A stretch of 64,000 nucleotides of DNA. Origin: Clostridium sp. UBA4548 (lineage in GTDB: Bacteria > Bacillota > Clostridia > Clostridiales > Clostridiaceae). The notes below the pieces were generated by a model. That model ran no database searches, had not been told where the DNA came from, and saw only the letters and a program-made list of their open reading frames with translations. A program made the position numbers and the translations under genes. Positions 16,693-25,800 of the stretch are shown piece by piece (position 1 is the first letter of the stretch; every line of letters starts with the position of its first letter). Location of the stretch: the NCBI RefSeq assembly GCF_002387895.1, contig NZ_DGLI01000023.1, positions 114,822 through 178,821 on the forward strand, read 5' to 3'.

Positions 16693-17316
16693 ATGTTTAA
16701 AATGAATAATTTTAGAAAAATACTAATTGGTGCTACAATAATTTTATTTACCGCATCAGGTTCAGCAAAAGCTACTACTCATGAGGTACAAAAAGGTGAT
16801 ACCTTATATAAAATTTCGAAAAGCTATGGTGTAACCCTTGATAGCTTGAGAGAAACAAACAATAAATGGGATAATCTAATCATACCTGGTGAAGTCTTAG
16901 AAATACCTGGAGAAACCTCAAGCACTGATGTTCATAAAAGCGAAGCTTCAGGGTTTATTCCATATACCGAGGAAGAACTTCAATTATTAGGTAGGTTGAT
17001 TAGAGCTGAGGCAGAAAATCAGCCTTATACCGCTAAGATAGCTGTTGGTGCAGTGGTTGTTAATAGAGTTAAGAGTGACAAATTTCCTAATAATATTACT
17101 TCGGTTATATATGAAAAAAGACAATTTACACCAGTAAGCAATGGTATGATTAATAAACCTGCTACAGAGGAAACGCTTAAGGCGGCTAAAGAGGCCTTAG
17201 GTGGAAATGATCCAACCAATGGTGCTTTATTCTTTTTCGATACCAGCGCAACTAGTTCTTGGTTACGTTCAAAGCCACAAGCTTTAAAAGTAGATAAAAT
17301 GGTGTTTGCATTTTAA
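16693..17316 (+). CDS. secreted LysM-SleB cell wall hydrolase
   Basis: 207 residues. A signal peptide (about 1-27, ending SGSAKA) is followed by a LysM peptidoglycan-binding domain (HEVQKGDTLYKISKSYGV to VLEIPG, about 29-73) and a C-terminal Hydrolase_2/SleB domain (LLGRLIRAEAENQPYTAKIAVGAVVVNRV, RQFTPVSNG, TNGALFFFD). SleB enzymes are lytic transglycosylases of the spore cortex, but this one is short and controlled by c-di-AMP, which points to vegetative wall remodelling (inference). GGAGGG stands before the ATG. Confidence 0.92.
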   Translation: MFKMNNFRKILIGATIILFTASGSAKATTHEVQKGDTLYKISKSYGVTLDSLRETNNKWDNLIIPGEVLEIPGETSSTDVHKSEASGFIPYTEEELQLLGRLIRAEAENQPYTAKIAVGAVVVNRVKSDKFPNNITSVIYEKRQFTPVSNGMINKPATEETLKAAKEALGGNDPTNGALFFFDTSATSSWLRSKPQALKVDKMVFAF

Positions 17317-17342
17317 TTTAGTAGATATTCTATTAAAATTTA

Positions 17343-17390
17343 AAAGCCAAAATTAACTATAAGTTAGTTAATTTTGGCTTTAATTGTTTT
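17343..17390 (+). terminator. terminator after the cell wall hydrolase
   Basis: The 17-bp stem aaagccaaaattaacta / tagttaattttggcttt is followed by a T-rich tail. Confidence 0.9.
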
Positions 17391-17459
17391 CTGCAATAAA
17401 GAGACTCATATAGTATATTGATTTTTCCTTGTTCCTAATCATGTACTAAAAAGTGCCTT

Positions 17460-17903
17460 TTAAATCATTTCATTAAAGTGCTCATATACAATCTTACAAT
17501 TTCGGGGTACCCTAAAAGCTATTCTTGAAGTATCATCATAGTATTCTTCGTCAAACACATCATTATCCTCATCCCACTCATCCTTGCATTCATATTCAAT
17601 AAGTTTTGGCAAAATTATATCTTCTACTTTATTGTCGTAGTCAAAGTTCTCATTAGCGTGAAAACCAAATTGTGAATCTGTGGTCATCCTAATACTACAA
17701 GGGATAATATCTGCGTTTTCGTCCATAATTTCAACAATTTCCTCTATTAATTCTTCTGCAACATGAGGAACTTCCATAAAAACAAATTCGTAACCTTTGT
17801 ATTTCATTAATTTTGTTAATTGGGTTAAATCTCTGACTAAGTCGTAAATTGCCTCATACCCTTCTCTTGTAGTAACCATATATAAATTGCTTGAATATGC
17901 CAT
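17460..17903 (-). CDS. acidic protein of unknown function
   Basis: 147 residues, strongly acidic in the C-terminal third (KDEWDEDNDVFDEEYYDDTS). The N-terminal half looks alpha/beta (YMVTTREGYEAIYDLVRDLTQ, GYEFVFMEVPHVAEELIEEI). There is no signal peptide or membrane segment and no recognised family. The longest frame begins at 17918 with ATGGAGG, which is itself the ribosome binding site; the ATG at 17903 is the better start. It is monocistronic. Confidence 0.7.
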   Translation of the reverse strand: MAYSSNLYMVTTREGYEAIYDLVRDLTQLTKLMKYKGYEFVFMEVPHVAEELIEEIVEIMDENADIIPCSIRMTTDSQFGFHANENFDYDNKVEDIILPKLIEYECKDEWDEDNDVFDEEYYDDTSRIAFRVPRNCKIVYEHFNEMI

Positions 17904-18041
17904 ATAGCTAACCTCCATAAATAATAATATTACCTAGTATACTTGTATATTTGAATAGTACCTAAGTTTGATATTATATTTATACTTATTTTCACTATAT
18001 TTGGTGCATATTTTACAATAAAAACTTTCAAATTAAACTGT

Positions 18042-18881
18042 TTATTTTTCATAAACTATAAAACTTTTGGGTGAACCTTCCTTAGGAGTACTATTTTCAT
18101 TAAGTTCAAAAACACCTTGAATTTCAACCTTTGAAATTTTACTAGTGGTTTCATAGGTAAACGAAGAAATTTTGTCTTTACTATTAGGTTCGTATAGTTT
18201 AACTTCATTGAAAGGTAAGTTATATGTTTCTCCATCTTCTGTAGTCAGTATTACACTGCCAAATATTGAACCATATCCAATTGAAATTTTACTATTTGTT
18301 TTATTCTCAATATACAGTGAAGCCCCAATACCATCAAACAATGCTATTGTTTTCTCTAATTGAATCTTAAATTCCCCTGAGATAACTTCTGCTAATGCAA
18401 AACTCTGTGAGGAAACAGCTCCATTATAAATTATTTCAATCTTATTACTATCAAGATTTTTTTGCAAAAATAACATATCCTCATGCTCTGAACTATGACC
18501 CTCCTTGGATATTTCTACATATTTTGTATTAATTATTTTAGTATTTTCATTAAAATCCTCAGTAGATAAGATTTTATACTCTTTAACCTTATTATTTAGT
18601 AGGTAGTCATCTATAGTTTTTTTTATTTCTTCCTCACTTGAATTTAAATGCTTAAGACTTTCACTGTTAATATATTTGATGTAATCACTTGAGTTCTTAT
18701 TGATTAAAGCTTTATAGATTCCATCTATGACTTTTTCAGCTTCTTTATTTGTAAAGAAGTTTTCTTTTTCAGAAACATTTATATTTCTACTAGCTACATT
18801 CTTAGTAACATTACATCCCGTTAAAGTTAAAGAACAGCCTATTACAAATGCTAAGGTGGTGTTTATTAGAAACTTTTTCAT
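18042..18881 (-). CDS. putative lipoprotein
   Basis: 279 residues with a lipoprotein signal (MKKFLINTTLAFVIG, lipobox LTLTGC, lipidated C23). The middle region is helical (AEKVIDGIYKALINKNSSDYIKYIN); the C-terminal half is beta-rich (GASLYIENKTNSKISIGYG, VILTTEDGETYNLPFNEVKLYEPNSKDKIS), resembling DUF5105/DUF4352-type immunoglobulin-like domains. A three-codon longer start at 18890 lies on top of GGAGGAG, so the ATG at 18881 is chosen. The role at the cell surface is unknown. Confidence 0.75.
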   Translation of the reverse strand: MKKFLINTTLAFVIGCSLTLTGCNVTKNVASRNINVSEKENFFTNKEAEKVIDGIYKALINKNSSDYIKYINSESLKHLNSSEEEIKKTIDDYLLNNKVKEYKILSTEDFNENTKIINTKYVEISKEGHSSEHEDMLFLQKNLDSNKIEIIYNGAVSSQSFALAEVISGEFKIQLEKTIALFDGIGASLYIENKTNSKISIGYGSIFGSVILTTEDGETYNLPFNEVKLYEPNSKDKISSFTYETTSKISKVEIQGVFELNENSTPKEGSPKSFIVYEK

Positions 18882-19034
18882 TATTACCATCTCCTCCAGA
18901 AAAATAAGGTTAATAGTTTGTCCACATAAATGTTATATCATATTTATTATTTAAAAGTTATCTTTAAAACAAATATTTATTCTACTTTGGTGCATTATAT
19001 TACATTTCTCATATAATTTATATTATAAATTTTT

Positions 19035-19073
19035 AATAGGCTATTTCAAACCTATTCATTGAAATAGCCTATT
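19035..19073. terminator. bidirectional terminator
   Basis: The stem aataggctatttcaa / ttgaaatagcctatt has a 9-base loop. Confidence 0.8.
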
Positions 19074-19116
19074 CAGATAGAAATCATATAAATAATTAGA
19101 ATATATGGAGAGCACT

Positions 19117-20343
19117 TTACTTAGTTAATAGTTTTTCTGTATTTTCCTTAATCTTTTCAGGGCTAATTGTTAATCTATTAACCTTAGTTTCTATAGCTGC
19201 TCTTGATACATATTCTGCTACCTTTGGAGCAATCCTTAGATCGAAAGGCGCAGGTATTACATAATCTTCCCTTAATTCTTCAGGGCTAATTAACTCTGCT
19301 ATTGCAGTAGCAGCGGCAATTTTCATTTCATCATTTATATCAGTTGCTCTTACATCTAAAGCACCTCTAAAAATACCTGGGAAAGCCAATACATTATTTA
19401 CCTGATTAGGATAGTCGGACCTGCCAGTACAAACCACTCTAGCACCAGCTTCTTTCGCAACTCTAGGGTCAATTTCTGGATTAGGATTTGCCATGGCCAT
19501 GATGATAGCATTCTCATTCATTGACTTTATCATATCACTATCTACACAATTACCAATTGAAACCCCTATGAACACATCCTTATCTTTTAGCACCTCTCTT
19601 AGACTACCTTTTTCTTTATTCTTATTACTAATCATAGCAATTTCACTTTTGTATTTGTTCATTTTTTCTTGTCTTCCAGAATAAATAGCACCTTTTGTAT
19701 CACATAAAATCACATCATTTACTTTTAATTTTATTAAAAGTTTAGCTATGGCAATACCAGCTGCACCAGCTCCGTTTATTACAACCCTTATATCTTGTAG
19801 ATTTTTTTTAACTATTTTCAGTGAATTAAATAAACATGCTAAAGACACTACAGCGGTTCCATGTTGATCATCATGAAAAATTGGTATGCTACAAACTTTC
19901 TTTAGTTGCTCTTCTATTTCAAAACACTCTGGAGCTTTGATGTCCTCTAGATTAACTCCCCCAAAAGAACTTTGAAGAAATTTTACAGTGTTAATTATCT
20001 CACTTGGGTCTTTAGTTTCTAAACAAATTGGAAAAGCATCGATACCCCCAAATGCCTTAAATAAAACTGCTTTTCCTTCCATAACTGGTAAACTAGCTCC
20101 AGGGCCAATGTCCCCAAGTCCAAGCACAGCTGTACCATTTGTTACTATTGCAATCCAATTACCTTTTGAAGTAAAATCATAAATTGTATCACTATCTTTA
20201 TTAATTTCTAAGCAAGGTTCTGCTACCCCTGGAGTATAAGCTAAGGTCATCTGTTCTCTATTTTCAACAGATACTTTACAATGCAGTGCTATTTTGCCTT
20301 TATTAATCTTATGAAATTCCAAAGCTCTTTCTCTTAAATTCAT
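19117..20343 (-). CDS. malic enzyme (malate dehydrogenase, oxaloacetate-decarboxylating)
   Basis: 408 residues of the short bacterial malic enzyme type, converting malate to pyruvate and CO2. It shows YTPGVAEPC, NGTAVLGLGDIGPGASLPVMEGKAVLFK with the catalytic lysine, the metal site FHDDQHGTA and the Rossmann motif VINGAGAAGIAIAKLL. TGRSDYPNQVNNVLAFPGIFRGALD closes the site. Whether NAD or NADP is used cannot be told with certainty. It starts after AAGGAGATAAAA and is monocistronic. Confidence 0.93.
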   Translation of the reverse strand: MNLRERALEFHKINKGKIALHCKVSVENREQMTLAYTPGVAEPCLEINKDSDTIYDFTSKGNWIAIVTNGTAVLGLGDIGPGASLPVMEGKAVLFKAFGGIDAFPICLETKDPSEIINTVKFLQSSFGGVNLEDIKAPECFEIEEQLKKVCSIPIFHDDQHGTAVVSLACLFNSLKIVKKNLQDIRVVINGAGAAGIAIAKLLIKLKVNDVILCDTKGAIYSGRQEKMNKYKSEIAMISNKNKEKGSLREVLKDKDVFIGVSIGNCVDSDMIKSMNENAIIMAMANPNPEIDPRVAKEAGARVVCTGRSDYPNQVNNVLAFPGIFRGALDVRATDINDEMKIAAATAIAELISPEELREDYVIPAPFDLRIAPKVAEYVSRAAIETKVNRLTISPEKIKENTEKLLTK

Positions 20344-20398
20344 TTTTATCTCCTTATAACTATTACTTTAGGATTAATCACAATAAACTGCAAATAAA

Positions 20399-20457
20399 TT
20401 ACCACTATATAGTCTGTAGTAATCCTAACTCATACTTCATAATATATAGTGGTATTT
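20399..20457. terminator. terminator-like hairpin
   Basis: accactatata / tatatagtggt pairs across a 31-base loop with T-rich flanks, between the EcsC-like and malic enzyme genes. Confidence 0.5.
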
Positions 20458-20559
20458 TTAATAAATGGCTCTTGTGTCATAACCTCTTAATAAAAATATA
20501 TTTAAGATAAATTTAAAAGAGAACTATAAATTGAAATGTATTTTATATATAATGTAATT

Positions 20560-21285
20560 TTAGTTTTTCATTCCTAAAATTCTAAGCCTATAGGCATTTA
20601 TAGCAGTCTCTCCAAGTTTATCCATAAGTTGATAATTAGCATAAGCTCCAACCACTGCACCAATCCCTGGAACTAATTGTAACATTTTAGCCAAATCTAT
20701 ATAGTCCCTATACTCAACCTGAAAGGTTTTCCAATCATAATCATTTATATTTTCGGGAAGTGTGTCTATATAAGTTTGCCAATTTAATAGATTATGATAT
20801 ACCTCATATCTTTTCTCATCACTAGAAAAAGCTAGAAGAAATATATGCAAGATATATAGTCTTTCAGTATAGTTCTTTACATCAAAACCAAATATACTAG
20901 CGGTATCAAACAAAAACTTCATTTTTATGCTCAAAAGTATAGGAAAATCCGCAAGTCCTAATAAAAGACCTCCAGCACCAGTTCCAGCTCCACTTACTGT
21001 TGCAGCTTTTCTATAAAAATTTAGCTTCTCTTCAACTAACTTTTCCCGTTCTTCTAAAACAGCATATAGTAGTGGCGCTTTAGTAATAAATCCTGAGCCT
21101 GTAAGCACAGCCTTAGTCATATTTTTAATAGCTTCGGTAATAATATTTTGAGCTTTTTCAGGAATTAAATTGTTAAATTTCTTTTGAACCCCTTTAGTAA
21201 TCTTACTTGTAAAGGACGGCTTCTTACTCATTTTTTTCTGCCATTTTTTAAGTTCATAAAATGCTTGTTCTTCGTAACTAATCAT
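20560..21285 (-). CDS. EcsC-family protein
   Basis: 241 residues. It matches the EcsC family in the glycine-rich hydrophobic stretch GAGTGAGGLLLGLADFPILLSIKMKFLFDTASIFGFD and the closing VPGIGAVVGAYANYQLMDKLGETAINAYR. EcsC is encoded beside an ABC transporter in Bacillus, but its role is unknown; this copy has no ABC neighbour. A longer frame to 21372 exists, but AGGGAGG sits seven bases before the ATG at 21285. Two hydrophobic segments suggest membrane association. Confidence 0.85.
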   Translation of the reverse strand: MISYEEQAFYELKKWQKKMSKKPSFTSKITKGVQKKFNNLIPEKAQNIITEAIKNMTKAVLTGSGFITKAPLLYAVLEEREKLVEEKLNFYRKAATVSGAGTGAGGLLLGLADFPILLSIKMKFLFDTASIFGFDVKNYTERLYILHIFLLAFSSDEKRYEVYHNLLNWQTYIDTLPENINDYDWKTFQVEYRDYIDLAKMLQLVPGIGAVVGAYANYQLMDKLGETAINAYRLRILGMKN

Positions 21286-21459
21286 CGGTTCCTCCCTATA
21301 TATTGAAATTAGTATATAGATTTTAATAAAATAGGTTAATTTGCTCATATCTGAAAGCTTAAAGTAAGTCAAATAAGAGTTATAGATAAAACATTCTATG
21401 TTTTTTAAAAATTACTTAAATTTAAAGCTTTTTAAAACTATTTTAATAGCTTCTTATTA

Positions 21460-22353
21460 CTAGTTTAACTTATTATCAATTAAATTTATATATTCTTTAA
21501 CCTGTTCATTCTCAGGAACACCAGAGTACCAGAGTGAACTCTCCTCAATAGGAGCAGAAAAATATCTGGCCTTTAATATCACTTCTGGTCTATATTCAAA
21601 GTGTAGTATATCAAAATGTCCCCATTTTCCTCCCCAAACAAAATTGTGGTTTTCAAAAATCTTCACTAATTCCTTTGGGTATGCCTGCATTCTTTTTTCT
21701 CCATTACTTCTAGTATTCCACTTCCAATAATCGTGAGGATGACTCTTTATGTCTATGGCTATAGCAAAGGCATGAGGGCTTAACCTCCCTGTACCTGACA
21801 CATATCTAAAATTATAAGTTCCATTTATAGGATATACAAACCCACCAATTTTGCCATTGGTTTTTGAAGCTTCATTTACATCCTTTAAAACTGCCTTTAA
21901 TGCTTCTGCCGCACCATTTTGTTTGTTAAATTGCCAACCATTGCAATTAGTTAAATTCCTTTCAATTGTCCCTTGATTACTACCATAGACTTCATAAAGC
22001 AAGTTATATATCCTTCCTCTTCCTGGATCAAAATTTACATCAGGTAACTTATCAATGCTATCTAGCGGATAAGGTTGCTCCAACATATCTTGAATATCTG
22101 GATTATTTAACTTTTCATCATGAGTTTTTTGTTTTTTATCATCGTATAATATTTTTTTACCAGACTTTAGAATTACATAAACATTTCCTTCAGCTGACTT
22201 TTCCACTCCAGTTACATGCTCCGGATAAGCAAGAAATAAACTTAATATATCTCTTTTCATTACAGTATTATAATCTTCCAAAGCTCTTACTTCCCTACAA
22301 GGAAAAACAGTGCATAGTAAATAGGATAAAGTAAAAATCAATAACTTTTTCAT
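21460..22353 (-). CDS. secreted M15-family D-Ala-D-Ala carboxypeptidase-like protein
   Basis: 297 residues with a signal peptide (MKKLLIFTLSYLLCTVFPC, cleavage near 24). The C-terminal half carries the M15 zinc-site pattern: RLSPHAFAIAIDIKSHPHDYW (H and D ligands) and FVWGGKWGHFDILHFEYRP (catalytic E region, last H ligand). M15 peptidases trim peptidoglycan stem peptides. The N-terminal ~120 residues are not recognised. Monocistronic. The class is confident; the exact bond cut is inferred. Confidence 0.88.
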   Translation of the reverse strand: MKKLLIFTLSYLLCTVFPCREVRALEDYNTVMKRDILSLFLAYPEHVTGVEKSAEGNVYVILKSGKKILYDDKKQKTHDEKLNNPDIQDMLEQPYPLDSIDKLPDVNFDPGRGRIYNLLYEVYGSNQGTIERNLTNCNGWQFNKQNGAAEALKAVLKDVNEASKTNGKIGGFVYPINGTYNFRYVSGTGRLSPHAFAIAIDIKSHPHDYWKWNTRSNGEKRMQAYPKELVKIFENHNFVWGGKWGHFDILHFEYRPEVILKARYFSAPIEESSLWYSGVPENEQVKEYINLIDNKLN

Positions 22354-22577
22354 TTGAAACCCTACCTTTCTATTGATTTATTATTTTATTTTACCCTAAT
22401 ATATTGGATTTATTTTGCTGAATCTTTTATTTTTAAAATCAACTAAACTCAATTTATTTAGTTTCTTGACAAGTAAATCTTAATCAACCGAACCATCTTT
22501 TTTATTTAAAGAACCTGATTATTTTTTAAACTAACAATATAAAATTATGCGACATTTATTCTTTAAAATATAAATAA

Positions 22578-22621
22578 AAGAAAAGATTTTAGAATTTATG
22601 CCTTATCTAAAACCTTTTCTT
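22578..22621 (-). terminator. terminator after the GNAT gene
   Basis: The stem aagaaaagattttaga / tctaaaaccttttctt works in both directions. Confidence 0.8.
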
Positions 22622-22641
22622 AAGTAAGTTACTATAACAAA

Positions 22642-23175
22642 TTACTTTTTCTTTTCCATAACTATAAATTTAAAATCCTCATCCTCTAGATATTCCCCAC
22701 ACTTATTAAAGTGAAGCTTACTAAATAAGTTAATTGCTGGTATATTATTTTCACCAGTTTCTATATAAATTCTTTCAATATCCATATGATTAAATATATA
22801 ATCTATTACAGCCTTAACTGAAGCATAACCTATTCCCTTTTGCCAGTATCTTTTATCTCCAATTAAAACTCCCATCTCCCCTTGCTTTTTCTCTTTATCT
22901 ATGCTGAAAAAGTTAACGAAACCAATAGAACGCCCTGCTGCATCTTCAATTATGAAGTACTTATATTTGCGCTTCTCTATAGGACTATTGATTATTTCAT
23001 CCTCGAATCTTCTACAGTAATTTTCACATTCTTTCATTAATGATTTAGTATCCTTAGGCAATGGTTTTGGATCATGCTTATTTATTTCTTGGTCAATTGA
23101 CCAAGAAAATAAAGTTATCACATCACTGTTTATAACATCCCTTATTATAATTTCATTATTCTTATAGTAAATCAT
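22642..23175 (-). CDS. GNAT acetyltransferase (RimJ/RimL-like)
   Basis: 177 residues. The order VITLFSWSIDQEINKHDPKPLP, IEDAAGRSIGFVNFF, GEMGVLIGDKRYWQKGIGYASVKAV (acetyl-CoA loop QKGIGYA) and ETGENNIPAINLFSKLHF is that of RimJ/RimL and spermidine acetyltransferase-like enzymes. The substrate is unknown. The start follows GAGGTGGGGG. It points the same way as a second GNAT gene 127 bases upstream. Confidence 0.88.
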   Translation of the reverse strand: MIYYKNNEIIIRDVINSDVITLFSWSIDQEINKHDPKPLPKDTKSLMKECENYCRRFEDEIINSPIEKRKYKYFIIEDAAGRSIGFVNFFSIDKEKKQGEMGVLIGDKRYWQKGIGYASVKAVIDYIFNHMDIERIYIETGENNIPAINLFSKLHFNKCGEYLEDEDFKFIVMEKKK

Positions 23176-23301
23176 TTAATCCCCCACCTCAACAAATTTA
23201 ATTTATGCTTAATCTCTTCTATAATTTCCCATTGGCAAGCTATTAATTCTGACAAGATTTTCTTCACCATGTGTAAGATTAATATATTTCTAAGAAATTT
23301 A

Positions 23302-23760
23302 TTAGTTATTCTCTAAGTTGTATTTCATAATTATTTCATCCTCATCCACTTCACCAGTATGATAAAAACCTATATTAAGATACAGATTTTTAGCTGCCTC
23401 ATCCCCTTCAATATAACAAAGAACAATGGAAGTGTACCTATTTTTTCTCTTTATCAAATCTATCCATAGTTTCATAGCTGCTTTGCCATAACCCATTCTT
23501 TGATACTTTTCGGTAATCATAAATTGATCTAATACGCAAAATAATTTATTATCCTTTACATATTCACGTTCCATTAACAGCCCAATAGGTATGTCCTCAT
23601 TGTAGATAGCATAAACTTGGCTACTGGAGTCTCTAAAAGCATATGCTTTTGCAAGAATTGTTATATTTGAAGCAACAAATTCTTTTTGTTTTTCTTTAAC
23701 TTTTAACTTATTAAAAGTCCGCCAATTATCAGGAGTAATAATCTCAAAATGCACATCCAC
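23302..23760 (-). CDS. GNAT acetyltransferase
   Basis: 152 residues with a GTG start seven bases after GGAGGGAT. FCVLDQFMITEKYQRMGYGKAAMKLWIDLI holds the acetyl-CoA loop (QRMGYGKA), followed by GDEAAKNLYLNIGFYHTGEVDEDEIIMKY. The pattern resembles spermine/spermidine acetyltransferase-type GNATs, which would fit polyamine or small amine acetylation (inference). Its first 17 bases overlap the end of a 56-residue upstream frame, suggesting one transcript. Confidence 0.87.
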   Translation of the reverse strand: MDVHFEIITPDNWRTFNKLKVKEKQKEFVASNITILAKAYAFRDSSSQVYAIYNEDIPIGLLMEREYVKDNKLFCVLDQFMITEKYQRMGYGKAAMKLWIDLIKRKNRYTSIVLCYIEGDEAAKNLYLNIGFYHTGEVDEDEIIMKYNLENN

Positions 23761-23914
23761 CTTTATCCCTCCATGACTTTATAGAGTAATTTAAAAAAGA
23801 TATATTACTTTCTTCTGTTATACCAGCCTTATCAATCATAAATTTCACTATTTCAAAATCTGATTCTCTAACATGGTCATATATCTTGTAGATTTCATCA
23901 TAATCATAAACCAT
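23744..23914 (-). CDS. 56-residue frame with a DnaD-like C-terminal motif
   Basis: ATG after GGAGTGGT; it reads MVYDYDEIYKIYDHVRES, then DFEIVKFMIDKAGITEES, then NISFLNYSIKSWRDKGGCAF. The stretch FLNYSIKSW-DKG resembles the YI..IL..W..KG signature that ends DnaD/DnaB_2 domains of replication initiation proteins. It overlaps the GNAT start by 17 bases. It could be a small genuine gene or a fragment of a lost replication protein. Confidence 0.45.
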   Translation of the reverse strand: MVYDYDEIYKIYDHVRESDFEIVKFMIDKAGITEESNISFLNYSIKSWRDKGGCAF

Positions 23915-24140
23915 AATACCACTCCAATATATAATGTTATGAAATACATTATTTTACTTTTATGGTATCATAATATAGTTTTCCAGTAAAGTAAAACGTA
24001 AACTTACTATTTTTTTCTATACTCTTCTATAGTGTTGTTTTATGAGGATTGAGTCAGGTAGGCTATTTAGTTTTCTATATAAAAATTAGATTAGATTCTA
24101 TTTTTTATGGCCCTATTCTGAGGTGTAATGCAATTTATAT

Positions 24141-24195
24141 AAAAAGCTGAGCAGTTAGTTAGGGGTTAAACCTTCACTGGCTGCTCAGCCTTTAA
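24141..24195. terminator. strong bidirectional terminator outside the element
   Basis: The stem aaagctgagcag / ctgctcagccttt has a 26-base loop. It lies 68 bases outside the distal att-like site and may be the original terminator of the GGGtGRT operon, displaced by the integration (inference). Confidence 0.75.
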
Positions 24196-24260
24196 CATAC
24201 CTTTATTATCTTTTACACAAGTTTATTAACTGTGACCTGAGTTTATTGTTGTTGGATGGT

Positions 24261-24296
24261 TATTTTCCGTTATCTCATTGACTCTTCAATAGCAAC
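24261..24296 (-). repeat. att-like copy of the GGGtGRT gene 3' end (distal site)
   Basis: 36 bases matching 29625-29660 at 32 positions, with an identical 12-base core gttatctcattg at 24269-24280. On the minus strand it spells VAIEESMR and stop, like the VAIEEAMR end of the GGGtGRT protein. The copy sits 5.4 kb from the gene, with an integrase beside the other copy. Confidence 0.65.
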
Positions 24297-24438
24297 TGGG
24301 TACAAGAATAATAATAAACAAAGAAAAATAGTGTTTTGGTAACCTCTTGTCTAAAATAAAATTATCTCTGAATGCTTATTGAAGTTACAATTATTTGCTT
24401 TTGACCAGATCTTTGGTATAAGCTGGAAATGATTTCTT

Positions 24439-24505
24439 CTTGCTATTTGCATTAGCAAGTGAAGAACATGGTATTCGCCATGTCTCACAAGCACCCCAGA
24501 GGTGC
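24439..24505. repeat. three consecutive perfect hairpins
   Basis: cttgct / agcaag (24439-24459), catgg / ccatg (24467-24482) and gcacc / ggtgc (24491-24505) follow each other in a gene-free stretch (24297-24578). This packing looks like a structured intergenic repeat, but only one copy is in the window. Confidence 0.4.
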
Positions 24506-24578
24506 AAATTCTTCCATAAAAGTGCTAAAACTCAACATTTCTCATATGTAATATATTAACTTAGTTCATAATATAACT

Positions 24579-25622
24579 TTACTTTAATATAAAATCTACA
24601 GCTTGTACTAATTTATCATTTAAGTCATCGGGGTAACAATGACCTATTCCATCATTAATGTAATATTGGTACGGAATGCCAATATCCTTAAAGCCTTTCA
24701 TCATCTCATCCACTTTTGGCACCGGCACATCCTTCTCGCCTTCCATAAACACACCTTTTACACCTCGATGTAACAGCTCTTCAATATTGTCTTTTGTAAA
24801 TGAATTTGGTTTGGATGAGCATAGAGCAATAAATCCCTTTACTGGAACAGTATTAGTCATTGCAATATCTATAGCTGCTTTAGCTCCGCCTGAGAACCCC
24901 CCAATTATGATACCATTCTCATTAATTGAATACTCATTGCTTATAGCATCATAACATCTCTTAATCTCATCATATGCTGAATCATAACATTCACTAATTT
25001 CGTAACTACTTTGTGATATTGGACGTATCTGTTCTGAATCTGGCCAATTTTTCTGATCAGGACTATAAAAAACTGTTTTTGTCCATGAATAACCATTGTG
25101 GCTGATTAATTGACTTGATTGAATATAAACAACAATGAAGCCTTTATTTAATAGCTCTTCAGCTTTCCAAAACTCTTTGTGATATGCTATATTATCTCCA
25201 TCACCATGTAAATTTATAAATAAAGGGTACCTTTTTCCTTTAGTATAGTTTTGAGGCAATAAAACCTCCCATTCTAGACTTAAATTTTCTTGTTGACGAC
25301 TTCTTTGAAGATCATTTTTCTCTCTTAATTTTATGTAGTCCTTACTTTTAGTAAATGGATCAGAGAATCTACTCCAATATAAAGGACATACATAACCTCT
25401 GTCGACTAAGTATGTTAAATCTTTTAGACACTCATCATATAATTTTGATTTGCTATTAAGTTGAGCTTTATCTAGTATAATATTAAATAAATATTTTTCG
25501 AACTCTTCTTCTGGAAGACTTTTCATTCCATTTTTTAATAAAGTTAAAGCTTCCATATACTTTCCTTGAGAAAAAGGTACAGAGTATTCATTCTCTAATT
25601 CTTTAAAACTATTGTATTTCAT
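24579..25622 (-). CDS. alpha/beta hydrolase (esterase-like) with helical N-terminus
   Basis: 347 residues. Residues ~1-105 look like TPR-type helices (FSQGKYMEALTLLKNGMKSLPEEEFEKYL). Residues ~115-347 form an alpha/beta hydrolase: oxyanion region FINLHGDGDN, nucleophile elbow GGFSGGAKA, acid near GEKDVPVP and histidine in DGIGHCYPDD. This resembles PHB-depolymerase/esterase D-type serine esterases. The longest frame starts at a GTG at 25637 that overlaps GGGGAGG, so the ATG at 25622 is chosen. The substrate is unknown. Confidence 0.8.
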   Translation of the reverse strand: MKYNSFKELENEYSVPFSQGKYMEALTLLKNGMKSLPEEEFEKYLFNIILDKAQLNSKSKLYDECLKDLTYLVDRGYVCPLYWSRFSDPFTKSKDYIKLREKNDLQRSRQQENLSLEWEVLLPQNYTKGKRYPLFINLHGDGDNIAYHKEFWKAEELLNKGFIVVYIQSSQLISHNGYSWTKTVFYSPDQKNWPDSEQIRPISQSSYEISECYDSAYDEIKRCYDAISNEYSINENGIIIGGFSGGAKAAIDIAMTNTVPVKGFIALCSSKPNSFTKDNIEELLHRGVKGVFMEGEKDVPVPKVDEMMKGFKDIGIPYQYYINDGIGHCYPDDLNDKLVQAVDFILK

Positions 25623-25800
25623 ATACAACCTCCCCACTATTATCGTAGTGTCAAAGCTTATGTTAAGAAACTTTGGAAAAGCCCTTTATTTTTTATATTC
25701 TAACTATGCTAAACTTGAACCCCATTGTTTTAAAAGGTATATTTAAATTTGTGAATAAAAAATTACCAATTGCGACGTAAAAATACCGTAAAATCCATTT

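Noticed and set aside
24393..24525. An open minus-strand frame reading VLVRHGEYHVLHLLMQIARR.
   Set aside because: No ribosome binding site or start, and it coincides with three tandem hairpins; better explained as structured non-coding DNA.
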